Made by a program: the position numbers and the translations under genes
The notes under the pieces: generated by a model
The model's input: the letters and a program-made list of their open reading frames with translations, nothing else
What the model was told of the DNA's origin: nothing
Databases searched by the model: none
Source of the DNA: JAQUTK01 sp963677415
Lineage (GTDB): Bacteria; Bacteroidota; Bacteroidia; Bacteroidales; JAQUTK01
DNA length: 64,000 bases
Direction of reading: 5' to 3'
Assembly: GCA_963677415.2 (NCBI GenBank)
Contig: CAXXFJ010000021.1
Location: 1 to 64,000 of the forward strand
Part shown: one piece after another, positions 35,660 through 44,648 of the stretch
Position numbering within the stretch: the stretch's first letter is position 1
How the letters are laid out: each line of letters begins with the position of its first letter

Positions 35660-37288
35660 ATGAATAATTCTATTTACAGTTTTGCGAAACCTATTAATGA
35701 GCCAGTCCTTCCTTTTACTCCAGGGTCCAAAGAAAGAGTTGCTCTTGAAAAGGCGTTGAAAGAAGTTTCTTCTCAACAAATAGAAATACCTCTTATAATA
35801 GGAGGCAAAGAAATTCGTACAGGTAACACCGGAAAGATTGTGATGCCTCATGATCATCAGCATGTATTGGCCACCTACCATAAAGCAGGAGCAAAAGAAG
35901 TGCAGATGGCAGTTGACGCAGCAATGGCTGCAAGAAAAGAATGGTCTGAACTGGCTTGGTTGGAGCGCGCTTCAATCATGCACAAGATAGCCGAACTCGT
36001 TTCTACGAAATACCGTTATATCATGGACGCTTATCTTATGCTTGGACAAAGTAAGAATATTTACCAAGCTGAGATTGATGGCGTTTGCGAACTAATAGAC
36101 TTTTTACGCTTCAATGCCTATTTTGCATCAAAGATTTACAGTGAACAACCAGAATCAGACAAAGGGATTCTCAATCGTACAGAGTATCGTCCTTTGGAAG
36201 GATTTGTGTTTACGCTGACACCGTTTAACTTTACATCCATCGCTTCCAATTTGAATATGGCCCCTGCCATGATGGGGAATGTGTGTTTGTGGAAGCCTTC
36301 TACAACAGCATTACTTTCCAACTATCTATTGATGCAGATATTCAAAGAAGCCGGCTTGCCAGACGGTGTTGTCAACTTTATTCCAGGACAGGGAAGTCTG
36401 ATTGGCAGTGTGGTCACCAAGAGTCCCGACTTTGCCGGTTTTCATTTTACAGGTTCTACAGGTACGTTTAACACGATATGGAAAGCAATTGGAGAGAATC
36501 TCCCTATTTATAAGAACTATCCCAAAATAGTAGGGGAGACAGGAGGCAAAGATTTTATCTTTGCTCATGCTTCGGCAGCAGTTCAAGAATTAGCTGTGGC
36601 AATCGTTCGGGGGGCCTTTGAATACCAGGGTCAGAAATGTTCAGCTGCTTCACGTGCATATGTGCCTGCATCCATTTGGCCGGAAGTAAAGGAGAAAGTT
36701 GGAGCAATGCTCAAAGAGATTAAGATGGGTGATGTGGTTACCTATTCGAACTTTGTTAATGCCGTGATTGATGAATCTTCTTTCGACAACTGCATGAACT
36801 ATATCAACGAAGCCAAAGCTTCAGCAGATGCTGAGATTGTGTTTGGTGGCAACGGCGATAAAAGTAAGGGATATTTCGTGGAACCGACTGTCATCCACGC
36901 TGCAAAGCCTGATTACAAGAGTATGGTGGAAGAGATCTTCGGCCCCATCATCACTATTTATGTCTATGAAGACAGCAAATATGAAGAGATGCTTGATGTG
37001 TGTGACACTTCTACTCCTTATGCATTGACCGGCTCGATCTTTGCAAGAGATCGGTATGTGATTGAAGCAGCGATGAACAAGCTGCGCTACTCTGCCGGCA
37101 ACTTCTACATCAATGACAAACCGACAGGAGCCGTAGTGGGACAACAACCTTTCGGAGGTTCCCGTGCATCTGGAACAAACGATAAAGCCGGTTCTGCGTT
37201 GAATCTTTACCGATGGATTAATCCACGTTCGATCAAAGAGACGCTAGTGGCAGCAACTGACTATAAATATCCATTTTTGGCAGACTGA
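35660..37288 (+). CDS. pruA: L-glutamate gamma-semialdehyde (P5C) dehydrogenase
   Basis: A 542-residue NAD-dependent aldehyde dehydrogenase of the P5CDH group, oxidising glutamate semialdehyde to glutamate in proline and arginine breakdown. Landmarks are FTLTPFNFTSIASN, HFTGSTGTF, GETGGKDFIF with the general-base glutamate, GQKCSAASRAYVP with the catalytic cysteine, and EEIFGPIITIYVY. This is the stand-alone form, without the proline dehydrogenase domain of PutA. No proline dehydrogenase gene is nearby. It has its own promoter and a terminator at 37325, so it appears monocistronic. Confidence 0.93.
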   Translation: MNNSIYSFAKPINEPVLPFTPGSKERVALEKALKEVSSQQIEIPLIIGGKEIRTGNTGKIVMPHDHQHVLATYHKAGAKEVQMAVDAAMAARKEWSELAWLERASIMHKIAELVSTKYRYIMDAYLMLGQSKNIYQAEIDGVCELIDFLRFNAYFASKIYSEQPESDKGILNRTEYRPLEGFVFTLTPFNFTSIASNLNMAPAMMGNVCLWKPSTTALLSNYLLMQIFKEAGLPDGVVNFIPGQGSLIGSVVTKSPDFAGFHFTGSTGTFNTIWKAIGENLPIYKNYPKIVGETGGKDFIFAHASAAVQELAVAIVRGAFEYQGQKCSAASRAYVPASIWPEVKEKVGAMLKEIKMGDVVTYSNFVNAVIDESSFDNCMNYINEAKASADAEIVFGGNGDKSKGYFVEPTVIHAAKPDYKSMVEEIFGPIITIYVYEDSKYEEMLDVCDTSTPYALTGSIFARDRYVIEAAMNKLRYSAGNFYINDKPTGAVVGQQPFGGSRASGTNDKAGSALNLYRWINPRSIKETLVAATDYKYPFLAD

Positions 37289-37324
37289 GCAATCATTATT
37301 ATTGCTCCTATCACTTGAAATTAT

Positions 37325-37365
37325 AAATGCGCTTGCCTTTTCTCTAAGGTGGCGCATTTCTTTTT
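37325..37365 (+). terminator. Rho-independent terminator after pruA
   Basis: AAATGCGC pairs with GCGCATTT across a loop and is followed by CTTTTT, 37 bases after the stop codon. Confidence 0.75.
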
Positions 37366-37453
37366 ACAAAATCCTTCTGGAAATACAAGAAGCATAGAGG
37401 TGATTACTCCCTTTGATGACTCTAAAAGAGCTTCAAATTGGAGCCTGAAAAGC

Positions 37454-37505
37454 ATAGGCATCCTCTGACTATTTCATCTGTATGAAATGATCGGCGGATG
37501 CCTAT
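37454..37505. repeat. Nested inverted repeat in the spacer before the GH109-like gene
   Basis: ATAGGCATCC (37454-37463) pairs with GGATGCCTAT (37496-37505); inside it ATTTCAT (37471-37477) pairs with ATGAAAT (37482-37488). No T-tract follows. It lies upstream of the next gene's promoter, so it could be an operator or a processed RNA element. The remaining 37289-37755 spacer holds only the terminator and promoter listed. Confidence 0.5.
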
Positions 37506-37667
37506 CCGTTGAGGAAAACATACAGATGTTTTTTCGATGATGTTCAATGTAACTTTTAAGCCTCTCTGAGGTGCTTTTCTCTTTCATTCTTGTCGAGCGC
37601 AAAATGTTTAAAATGTATAAAGCTTTTAAAACGATATCTTAATAGAAAACGGTCAAATTATTTTAAT

Positions 37668-37675
37668 TATATTTG
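37668..37675 (+). promoter_or_regulatory. -7 box for the GH109-like gene
   Basis: TATATTTG matches TAnnTTTG, 80 bases before the ATG at 37756. Confidence 0.6.
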
Positions 37676-37755
37676 CGTCTTAATTTGTTTATCAATCGAT
37701 ACCAGTACCAGTTCAGTTTGAATTCAATATTAAAACTCAATAATTACTTAAGAAT

Positions 37756-39165
37756 ATGGAAAAATCTAACCGCAGATCTTTTGTCAAGAAGATGACTGCC
37801 ATGGGCATTGCTTCAGCTAGCTTGATTGGAGCTAACGCGATTGCCGCTAACGCAACAACTCCGGAATCAGCTCCGGAAAAGAAAAAAAACGCCAAAAAGA
37901 ATGATGGAAAGTATCGTTTCGGTTTTATCGGAACGGGCTCTCGTTGTCAAGAGCACATCAATAATGTGCTTTCTTTTGACGATACAGTGATTGTCGCTAT
38001 TTGTGACACACAGCAAGGTCCAATCCAAAGCACTCTGAAGCACATTGCAAACAAGACTAGCCAAGATGCCCCGAAGGTGTATACAGGTAGTGACCGGGCT
38101 TTCGAACAGATGCTGAATAATGAAGAATTTGATTGTGTGATTATTGCCAGCCCTTGGGAATGGCATGTTCCAATGTCACTAGCTGCTATGAAAGCAGGAG
38201 TACCTTACGTTGGAGTAGAAGTTTCTGCTGCAAACTCAGTAGAGGAATGTTGGGATCTGGTGAATGTATCAGAAGCTACCGGGAGTCATTTAAATATTAT
38301 GGAGAACGTATGCTACCGTCAGGATGTGATGGCTGCATTGAGAATGGTACGTGAAGGCTTGTTCGGAGAGCTGATTCATGCTCGTTGCGGATATCAACAT
38401 GATCTTCGTTCTGTAAAGTTCAATGATGGAAAGAATTATAATTATATTGCAGGTGGTGAAATGAAAATGGGGCCTGAGGCTTATTCCGAAGCTCAATGGC
38501 GAACTCAGCACTCTGTATGCCGTAATGGTGATATATATCCAACTCACGGTATAGGACCAGTTGCAAACAGTCTGGATATCAACCGCGGTAATCGTTTCAC
38601 AAAACTTTCTTCTATGGCTACCCAGTCTTTGGGCTTGCATAAGTTTATTGTTGATAATGTTGGAGCAGATCATAAGTTGGCAAAACTTAAATTCAACTTA
38701 GGTGATATAGTTACAACACAAATCCAATGCGCTAATGGTCAGACAGTCATTTGTACACATGACACAAACTCTCCTCGTCCTTATTCTTTGGGCTTCCGCA
38801 TTCAGGGAACTGAAGGTTTGTGGGAAGATGATGGTTCGCGTGTTTATGTTCAAGGAAAATCTAAGCCTCATGCTTGGGACAATGCAGACAAATGGCTCAA
38901 AGAATATGACCACAAGATGTGGTCTGAACTAGGAGAAAAAGCTGCCGGTGCAGGTCACGGTGGAATGGACTACATCATGATGTGTGATCTTATGGACGCT
39001 ATTCGCAACAAAAAGCCGGCTCCAATGGATTGCTATGATGCTGCTGCTTGGAGTGCGGTTTCGGGTTTGTCAGAAATGTCTATTGCCCGCGGTGGCGCTT
39101 TGGTTGACTTCCCTGACTTTACTCGTGGTCACTGGATTGTTCGTAAACCGGCATTTGCTCTCTGA
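37756..39165 (+). CDS. Gfo/Idh/MocA family protein, GH109-like (alpha-N-acetylgalactosaminidase type)
   Basis: A 469-residue exported oxidoreductase-fold protein. The N-terminus has a twin-arginine-like signal (NRRSFVKKM then a hydrophobic ASASLIGANAIAA), followed by a Lys-rich linker. The NAD-binding GFIGTGSRCQEHI starts at about residue 56. Later motifs YPTHGIGPVANSLDINRGNRF and GAGHGGMDYIMMCDL match the Bacteroides GH109 group, which hydrolyses alpha-N-acetylgalactosamine by an NAD-dependent redox mechanism and keeps the cofactor bound; Tat export would fit that. Substrate remains a family-based guess. It is monocistronic with a strong terminator. Confidence 0.85.
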   Translation: MEKSNRRSFVKKMTAMGIASASLIGANAIAANATTPESAPEKKKNAKKNDGKYRFGFIGTGSRCQEHINNVLSFDDTVIVAICDTQQGPIQSTLKHIANKTSQDAPKVYTGSDRAFEQMLNNEEFDCVIIASPWEWHVPMSLAAMKAGVPYVGVEVSAANSVEECWDLVNVSEATGSHLNIMENVCYRQDVMAALRMVREGLFGELIHARCGYQHDLRSVKFNDGKNYNYIAGGEMKMGPEAYSEAQWRTQHSVCRNGDIYPTHGIGPVANSLDINRGNRFTKLSSMATQSLGLHKFIVDNVGADHKLAKLKFNLGDIVTTQIQCANGQTVICTHDTNSPRPYSLGFRIQGTEGLWEDDGSRVYVQGKSKPHAWDNADKWLKEYDHKMWSELGEKAAGAGHGGMDYIMMCDLMDAIRNKKPAPMDCYDAAAWSAVSGLSEMSIARGGALVDFPDFTRGHWIVRKPAFAL

Positions 39166-39185
39166 TCGATATAGAAAAAGACAAC

Positions 39186-39216
39186 AAATGGGGCGCCTCG
39201 AAAAGGCGCCCCATTT
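39186..39216 (+). terminator. Rho-independent terminator after the GH109-like gene
   Basis: A perfect 13-base stem (AAATGGGGCGCCT with AGGCGCCCCATTT) closes on a five-base loop, then AATTTTG. It also faces the convergent tsaB gene. Confidence 0.85.
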
Positions 39217-39247
39217 AATTTTGTCTGTATTAATATCGATTTAAAAA

Positions 39248-39937
39248 TCAGAACGGTTTCTTGCTGACTGTCGCAACAAACTCTTTCAGATAGAAAGGTT
39301 CGAAGTATGCAGGATCTTTCAGTACCTTTCCTTCTGCTATGGCTTTTTGAATCAATGGATACATGTTTTTAGCCAAAGGGGCAACATCTTTCAAAAAGTG
39401 TACTTGTTCTCCAAGCTTCTCCATACACTTCTCTGCGCCATCTCCGAAGACATATAACTCTCCTTTTGAGCGATAATCCAGATAGGAATGCTCATCAATG
39501 ATATCGGCAGAAACAGGCTTCAGCACCTCCATGTCAGTAGAGTATATCTCGGAATAAACTTCCATGCGACGAGCATCAATCATTGGACAGAGCAGAGAAT
39601 CAGAAGGGACAAGTTGTTCGCAGATTACTGTTGAAGCCATTATAGACAGCGTTTGAATTGGTATGAGGGGTATATTCAACCCGAAACAGAGTCCTTTTGC
39701 GAGAGCAACTCCAATGCGTAGTCCTGTGTAAGAGCCCGGACCACAGCTTACGGCAACAGCGTCTAATTCTATTTTATTTTCTTTTGCAAATGAAGTAGCT
39801 TCACTGACAAACAAACCTAATAGAGAAGCATGGGAAAGGCCATTTGTCTCTTCTTTATAAAAAATAGTTTTCCCGTCCGAAATAAGAGCGACTGAGCAGG
39901 GGCGGGTAGCCGTTTCAAGACACAATATAGAATTCAT
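39248..39937 (-). CDS. tsaB: tRNA threonylcarbamoyladenosine biosynthesis protein TsaB
   Basis: A 229-residue actin-fold protein and partner of TsaD and TsaE in making the t6A37 modification of ANN-reading tRNAs. ILCLETATRPCSVALI opens the ATPase-like fold; AVSCGPGSYTGLRIGVALAKGL is the most conserved family segment; MIDARRMEVYSEIY follows. The length is typical of a TsaB that lacks the second-domain metal site of TsaD. It is transcribed from a box at 39960, divergent from yicC. Confidence 0.92.
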   Translation of the reverse strand: MNSILCLETATRPCSVALISDGKTIFYKEETNGLSHASLLGLFVSEATSFAKENKIELDAVAVSCGPGSYTGLRIGVALAKGLCFGLNIPLIPIQTLSIMASTVICEQLVPSDSLLCPMIDARRMEVYSEIYSTDMEVLKPVSADIIDEHSYLDYRSKGELYVFGDGAEKCMEKLGEQVHFLKDVAPLAKNMYPLIQKAIAEGKVLKDPAYFEPFYLKEFVATVSKKPF

Positions 39938-39959
39938 TTATTGATATTTATTTTGACTG

Positions 39960-39967
39960 CAAAGTTA
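39960..39967 (-). promoter_or_regulatory. -7 box for tsaB
   Basis: TAACTTTG on the minus strand matches TAnnTTTG, 22 bases before the start. Confidence 0.6.
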
Positions 39968-40008
39968 CATTTTTACAGGGAACGGGACATAAATCAGGGA
40001 ATATAAAT

Positions 40009-40016
40009 TACTTTTG
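40009..40016 (+). promoter_or_regulatory. -7 box for the yicC-gmk-nadD group
   Basis: TACTTTTG matches TAnnTTTG. It contains the in-frame TTG at 40014, so translation must begin later, at 40035. Confidence 0.65.
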
Positions 40017-40034
40017 CAAAAAACAATAAAGGAT

Positions 40035-40907
40035 ATGGTACAGTCAATGACGGGTTTTGGTAAAGCTATTACCGAATTGCCCAGCAAAAAAGTTACGATA
40101 GAAATAAAGTCCTTAAATAGCAAACAAATAGATCTGTCCGCTCGAATCCCAGGTATATACAGAGAAAAAGAGATGGAGGTTCGTTCGATGATTTCACAGG
40201 AAGTGGAGCGTGGTAAGGTGGATTTCTCTATTTTTGTGGAGAGTATCGGCAAGGAGTCCGGAACTTCTATCAACTCTTCTGTTATGGAGAGTTATTATAA
40301 CCAGATCAAAACGTTGTCTCAATCTTTGAACATTCCGCTTCCTGCCAACTGGTTTGAAATTCTGCTTAAACTGCCGGACGTAATGAGGTCTGAGATTCAA
40401 GAACTTGATGAGGAAGAGTGGAATATTGTTTATGAAGCAATAAAGAAGGCTCTAAAGCAGTTTACTTCTTTCCGTGTTCAGGAAGGAAAGATGCTGGAGG
40501 CTTTGTTTACAGAAAAGATAGGCAATATCAATAATATGCTCAGCGAATTAGAACCCTATGAAGCCGAACGTATTGAGAAGATTCGCATTCGCATAGAAGA
40601 GGCTTTGGAAAATACAATCAATAAGGATTACGATAAGAATCGTCTCGAACAGGAGATGATTTATTATATCGAGAAGCTGGATGTCAATGAAGAGAAGAGC
40701 CGGTTGGCAAATCATCTGAAGTATTTTCTTGAAACGATGAATAATGCGAAAGGACAAGGAAAGAAGCTAGGATTTATCGCTCAGGAAATGGGTCGTGAGA
40801 TTAATACACTCGGCTCTAAATCGAACAACTCCGAGATGCAGAAGATCGTAGTCCGCATGAAGGATGAACTTGAACAAATAAAGGAACAGGTTCTAAACGT
40901 TTTGTAA
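40035..40907 (+). CDS. YicC/YloC-family endoribonuclease
   Basis: About 290 residues. The family opening VQSMTGFGKA is directly at the ATG at 40035, which is the start chosen on that ground and on the promoter position. The N-terminal YicC domain includes EIKSLNSKQIDLSARIPG; the C-terminal DUF1732 domain includes DVNEEKSRLANHLKYF and GKKLGFIAQEMGREINTLGSKSNN. E. coli YicC and B. subtilis YloC are reported to be metal-dependent endoribonucleases linked to RNA decay and stress. It is followed after 2 bases by gmk, a pairing that is conserved widely. Confidence 0.92.
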   Translation: MVQSMTGFGKAITELPSKKVTIEIKSLNSKQIDLSARIPGIYREKEMEVRSMISQEVERGKVDFSIFVESIGKESGTSINSSVMESYYNQIKTLSQSLNIPLPANWFEILLKLPDVMRSEIQELDEEEWNIVYEAIKKALKQFTSFRVQEGKMLEALFTEKIGNINNMLSELEPYEAERIEKIRIRIEEALENTINKDYDKNRLEQEMIYYIEKLDVNEEKSRLANHLKYFLETMNNAKGQGKKLGFIAQEMGREINTLGSKSNNSEMQKIVVRMKDELEQIKEQVLNVL

Positions 40908-40909
40908 GA

Positions 40910-41476
40910 ATGGCTGGTAAACTGATTATATTTTCTGCACCTTCAGGCTCTGGTAAGAGTACTATTATTCAGTATCTTATGCAACAGAATCTGAACATGG
41001 CTTTCTCTGTCTCTGCTACAAGCCGTGCTCCCAGAGGTGCCGAACAGCACGGGATAGAATATTTCTTTTTATCGCCGGAAGAGTTTCGCTCGAAAATAAA
41101 GGAAGAGGCTTTTCTAGAGTATGAAGAAGTATATAAGGATACGTATTATGGTACGTTGAAAAGTGTGGTGGAAGATATGGTTGATGCGGGTAGAAATGTG
41201 GTTTTTGATGTAGATGTGGTTGGTGGAACGAATATTAAAAAGTTTTACGGCGACCGTGCACTTTCCGTATTTATCATGCCTCCCGGTCTGGACACTTTAC
41301 GTGAACGACTGATCAGCCGCGGCACTGATACAATGGAAGTTATTGATAAGCGTCTTGCAAAGGCGGAGTATGAGATTAGCTTTGCCCGGAAGTTTGATGT
41401 GATAATAAGGAATGAGATACTTGAAACTGCAGAAAAAGAAGCTTTGAAGGTCATCCGAAAGTTTATTGAACAATGA
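40910..41476 (+). CDS. gmk: Guanylate kinase
   Basis: Phosphorylates GMP to GDP using ATP. The P-loop SAPSGSGKSTI lies at residues 8-18, followed by VSATSRAPRGAEQHGIEYFF (GMP binding), YKDTYYGTLKS and the lid region LRERLISRGTD. The 188-residue length is standard. It lies in the yicC-gmk-nadD run; its stop overlaps the nadD ATG by 4 bases. Confidence 0.96.
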   Translation: MAGKLIIFSAPSGSGKSTIIQYLMQQNLNMAFSVSATSRAPRGAEQHGIEYFFLSPEEFRSKIKEEAFLEYEEVYKDTYYGTLKSVVEDMVDAGRNVVFDVDVVGGTNIKKFYGDRALSVFIMPPGLDTLRERLISRGTDTMEVIDKRLAKAEYEISFARKFDVIIRNEILETAEKEALKVIRKFIEQ

Positions 41477-42051
41477 AACGCATTGCGGTTTATAGCGGAT
41501 CATTTAATCCTATTCATCTAGGACATACCGCATTGGCCAACTATATATGTGAGTACTGTGATATAGATGAGGTTTGGTTTTCTGTCTCCCCTCAGAACCC
41601 TCTGAAAGAGACTGTCGGCCTGGCTTCCGATCAACATCGGATGGAAATGGTTAGACTTGCCCTTGAAGGATATCCAAGGTTTATACTTAGTGATATTGAG
41701 ATGCATCTCCCCCGTCCTTCCTATACGATTCATACGCTTGATGCTTTGAAGAAACAATATCCGGAACTATCTTTCGTTTTAATGATAGGAGCCGATAATT
41801 GGGATTTGTTTTCCCTTTGGAAAGAGCCGGAACGTATTATAGAAGAGTTTGGATTGATAATCTATCCGCGAAAGGGTTGTGGAGAAACGTTGAAAGGAGT
41901 TAATCTTCCAAATGTGACCCTCATTGATGCACCCGAAATAGAGATCTCTTCTACAGATATACGTGAAGCCTTTTTTCAAGGAAAGGACCCAAGGTTTTTC
42001 TTATCGGATAAAGTGTATGAGTATATTAAGAAACATCAGATTTATAAATAG
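41473..42051 (+). CDS. nadD: Nicotinate-nucleotide adenylyltransferase
   Basis: Transfers AMP from ATP to nicotinate mononucleotide in NAD synthesis. The nucleotidyltransferase motif GSFNPIHLGHTALANYI is at the N-terminus and the C-terminal ISSTDIREAF is the second ATP-binding signature. Length of 192 residues is normal. It is coupled to gmk by an ATGA overlap. nadA, an earlier step of the same pathway, is about 24 kb to the left. Confidence 0.95.
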   Translation: MKRIAVYSGSFNPIHLGHTALANYICEYCDIDEVWFSVSPQNPLKETVGLASDQHRMEMVRLALEGYPRFILSDIEMHLPRPSYTIHTLDALKKQYPELSFVLMIGADNWDLFSLWKEPERIIEEFGLIIYPRKGCGETLKGVNLPNVTLIDAPEIEISSTDIREAFFQGKDPRFFLSDKVYEYIKKHQIYK

Positions 42052-42718
42052 CTTTAAAGTCTCCGTCCAAAGAGGAGACTTGTTTCTTCTATTCTTTTTG
42101 ATTTGCTTACCTATAATAGCACAACGAAAAGATATCAAGACTGTTGCCGGTGATTGCGAAAATGGTGAAGCTCTTGTGATTTATAAGAATGGGGATCGAT
42201 ATGATGGTTTCTTCAAGGACAGTCTTTATCATGGTCAAGGAATGCTACGGTTGAAGTCGAAGGAGTATTATGAAGGAACATTTTCAAAGGGACTTTATGA
42301 TAGTATCGGTTATCTTCAATTACCCAATAAGGATGTCTATGAAGGTTCTTTTAAAGCCGGTCTATACGATGGAATCGGAACTTTGACTGAGTACAAAGGC
42401 AGGGTCTATACTGGAAGCTTCTCAAAAGGGAAAATGAATGGATCAGGAAGTATCTCACTTCCAAACGGAGATAAGTATATCGGTTCCTTTAAAAATGAAG
42501 AGATAGACGGCTATGGAGAGTATTATTCACGGGGGTTTCTCACCAATGGATTCTTTCGTAAAAGCAAACTAATCAACGGTAAGATCGTTAATCTCGAGAC
42601 GCAAGAGTTTGTTACATTTACGAATGGCAAGCCTGATTCTTCCATTGAGAATTTTCCTGATTCTGTGAGGAGTGGTGAAAGGAAGCTAACAATAATCAAC
42701 GTTATACCGGGAAAATAG
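42017..42718 (+). CDS. Exported MORN-repeat protein
   Basis: About 233 residues. I place the start at the ATG at 42017, overlapping the end of nadD, because it leads into a hydrophobic signal segment (DLFLLFFLICLPIIAQ). The body is roughly five or six MORN repeats, for example YKNGDRYDGFFKDSLYHGQG, YYEGTFSKGLYDSIG, VYEGSFKAGLYDGIG, VYTGSFSKGKMNGSG and KYIGSFKNEEIDGYG. MORN repeats are structural and often bind membranes or other proteins; no enzymatic role is indicated. The last 17 bases overlap the end of the convergent response-regulator gene. Confidence 0.82.
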   Translation: MSILRNIRFINSFKVSVQRGDLFLLFFLICLPIIAQRKDIKTVAGDCENGEALVIYKNGDRYDGFFKDSLYHGQGMLRLKSKEYYEGTFSKGLYDSIGYLQLPNKDVYEGSFKAGLYDGIGTLTEYKGRVYTGSFSKGKMNGSGSISLPNGDKYIGSFKNEEIDGYGEYYSRGFLTNGFFRKSKLINGKIVNLETQEFVTFTNGKPDSSIENFPDSVRSGERKLTIINVIPGK

Positions 42719-43424
42719 CTTTCTTGTTGATAAATGACTGAAAAGCATCCTTGTAGGAGTCTGAAATAGGAATGTAAACCTTTCCGAAGACGATTCGGTT
42801 GCGCTCAATGATCTTAATCTTATCTCCACGTACAATAAACGAACGGTGTACGCGAACAAAGTCATTCCCAGGTAGAAGATCCTCCAGCGATTTCATGCTC
42901 ATAAGGGAGAGAATAGGAAAGACTTCTCCTTCCAGATAGAATTTGAGATAGTCTTTTAATCCTTCAATATATTGTATCTTCTTTAATTCAATCTGAACCA
43001 GTTTGTATTCTGACTTGACAAATATGTATTCAGGACCTCCCTCATGAACAGCAGGACTTTGAAGATGTTCGTGCCACTCTAATGCACGTTGGGCTGATTG
43101 TAGGAAATCCGGATAACTGATCGGTTTTAGCAGATAGTCCAGCGCATTGACTTTATATCCATCCAGCGCATAGTTACTGAAAGCGGTCGTAAATATGATC
43201 TTGCACGACTTCTTCACCATTCTTGAAAACTCGATACCGTTTATCTCCGGCATCTGAATGTCAAGAAATAGCAGATCAACCTTTTCGCTTGAGATAAGGT
43301 CTGTAGCTTCTACGGCATTACTGAATTGTCCGATCAGATTTAGGAAAGAGGTTTTCTTCACGTAGCTTACCAGCAGGTCCAGAGCCAAAGGCTCGTCATC
43401 TATGACGCAGCAGTTGATTGTCAT
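42702..43424 (-). CDS. LytTR-family response regulator
   Basis: A 240-residue regulator: a receiver domain at residues 1-120 with the phospho-acceptor Asp55 in LLFLDIQMPEING and the acidic pair DDE at 9-11, then a LytTR DNA-binding domain in the C-terminal half (IFVKSEYKLVQIELKKIQYI, ILSLMSMKSLEDLLP, FVRVHRSFIV). It should be phosphorylated by the sensor kinase encoded 2 bases upstream. The adjacent efflux operon is the obvious candidate target. Its end overlaps the MORN gene end. Confidence 0.92.
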   Translation of the reverse strand: MTINCCVIDDEPLALDLLVSYVKKTSFLNLIGQFSNAVEATDLISSEKVDLLFLDIQMPEINGIEFSRMVKKSCKIIFTTAFSNYALDGYKVNALDYLLKPISYPDFLQSAQRALEWHEHLQSPAVHEGGPEYIFVKSEYKLVQIELKKIQYIEGLKDYLKFYLEGEVFPILSLMSMKSLEDLLPGNDFVRVHRSFIVRGDKIKIIERNRIVFGKVYIPISDSYKDAFQSFINKKAIFPV

Positions 43425-43426
43425 GT

Positions 43427-44507
43427 TTATTGCTTCTTTGGTTTGTTCAGATAGATAGTCAGAGAGGACATATAAGCCTCTTTGTTCATCTCAATATCCC
43501 ATTTGTAGAGTCCCGGATAGAGTAGTCCCAGTCTTTTTCGCAGTTGCTCCAGTCCAATACCAGACCCACTTTTATCTTGTTCCGTCTTTGGAAAAGAGCT
43601 GTTGTCGATCTTGCAGACAATTTCTTCTCCTGGTTTCTCAGTAATACTTATGTGGATATAGGATGGGTGACTATAGCTTACTCCATGTTTGAAGGCGTTC
43701 TCAATCATCGTGATGAACAACATCGGAGCAACCATTGTTTCGCTTTGTTCATTCACATCAATGTTTGTTTCCAGCTTTACAGAATCCGAGAGGCGGATAC
43801 GCATAAGTTCTATGTAGTTTCGTATAAATTCAATCTCCTTCACAAGCGGAACAAGCGGTTGGTTATTTTCGTACAAAACATAACGGAGCAATTTACTTAG
43901 ATCATGAACTGCCTGCTGTGCTTTTTCAGGAGAGAAGGCAATCAGTGCATAGATATTATTCAGGGTGTTGAGCAGAAAATGAGGATTGAGCTGGTTCTTT
44001 CAGGTTCTTCAGCTCCGCTTCACTTTTGCTCTTTTCCAGTTCCTGTCTTTCTTTTTCAGTTTTGTTCCAACGGAATGTCATCTTAATTGATGCGCATAAG
44101 GCAACTGTAAGAGCCAAAGAGAAGATATTGCGCAGGATGTGTGTGATCGTGAAGAAGGAGGCTCCTTCTTTTGGGAACGGAGGTCTGGCTTCTTTGCCAA
44201 TGAATGTAGTATTAAGATATTCAATCCAGATATGCAAAGCAATTCCAAAGATGATCACCAGAAAGGCATTGACAAGGATGAATTGTTTCTGCTTGTTGGA
44301 AAAAAGCAGTTTGTTGATTAACCAGATGTAGTTGATATAAAAGAGTATCAGGAAGGTCAGGGGCACGACATAGTGCTTCAAATTTTCTTGAATGGAATAG
44401 AAACCCCCATCTTTATCCCCAAAGAAGAGAGGAAAAGAGAAGAAAATAGTCCAGCCAATGATATGAATCAAAGGATGAAGCGAGTCTTTGTTTTTTAATA
44501 GAGACAT
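43427..44507 (-). pseudogene. LytS/YehU-type sensor histidine kinase, split by one frameshift
   Basis: The N-terminal part has four membrane spans (HIIGWTIFFSFPLFF, HYVVPLTFLILFYINYIWLI, QFILVNAFLVIIFGIAL and a fourth near SLALTVALCASI), then a coiled linker. The kinase core resumes in another frame with the phospho-histidine segment QLNPHFLLNTLNNIYAL and ends with the ATPase GSGIGLEQLRKRL. One extra T in the TTT at 43998-44000 (plus strand) breaks the frame; removing it gives one continuous protein. The start at 44507 is favoured because a promoter box lies at 44533-44540. A sequencing error is more likely than a lost gene. Confidence 0.85.
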
Positions 44508-44532
44508 AATAGTTCCCTTATTTATAAGTTTA

Positions 44533-44540
44533 CAAAAATA
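44533..44540 (-). promoter_or_regulatory. -7 box for the kinase-regulator pair
   Basis: TATTTTTG on the minus strand matches TAnnTTTG, 26 bases before the kinase start, inside the 141-base gap after the efflux permease gene. It suggests separate transcription of the two-component pair. Confidence 0.55.
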
Positions 44541-44648
44541 CGTAATATTCTGATTTAAAAAAATATCCGCCGGATGAAAAGGCAAAAGCTTCACAGCGTC
44601 CTACTTCTCTTAACCCGGCGGATAGACAAAACAACACCAACATTTTAA

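Noticed and set aside
37454..37505. Invertible promoter (phase-variable switch)
   Set aside because: The arms are only 32 bases apart, too short to hold a promoter, and no recombinase gene is nearby.
40014..40034. TTG start for the YicC protein
   Set aside because: The TTG is part of the -7 box; the family N-terminus begins at 40035.
43956..43998. Programmed frameshift in the histidine kinase
   Set aside because: There is no slippery heptamer or stimulatory structure that I can recognise, and neighbouring genes have the same type of one-base run error.
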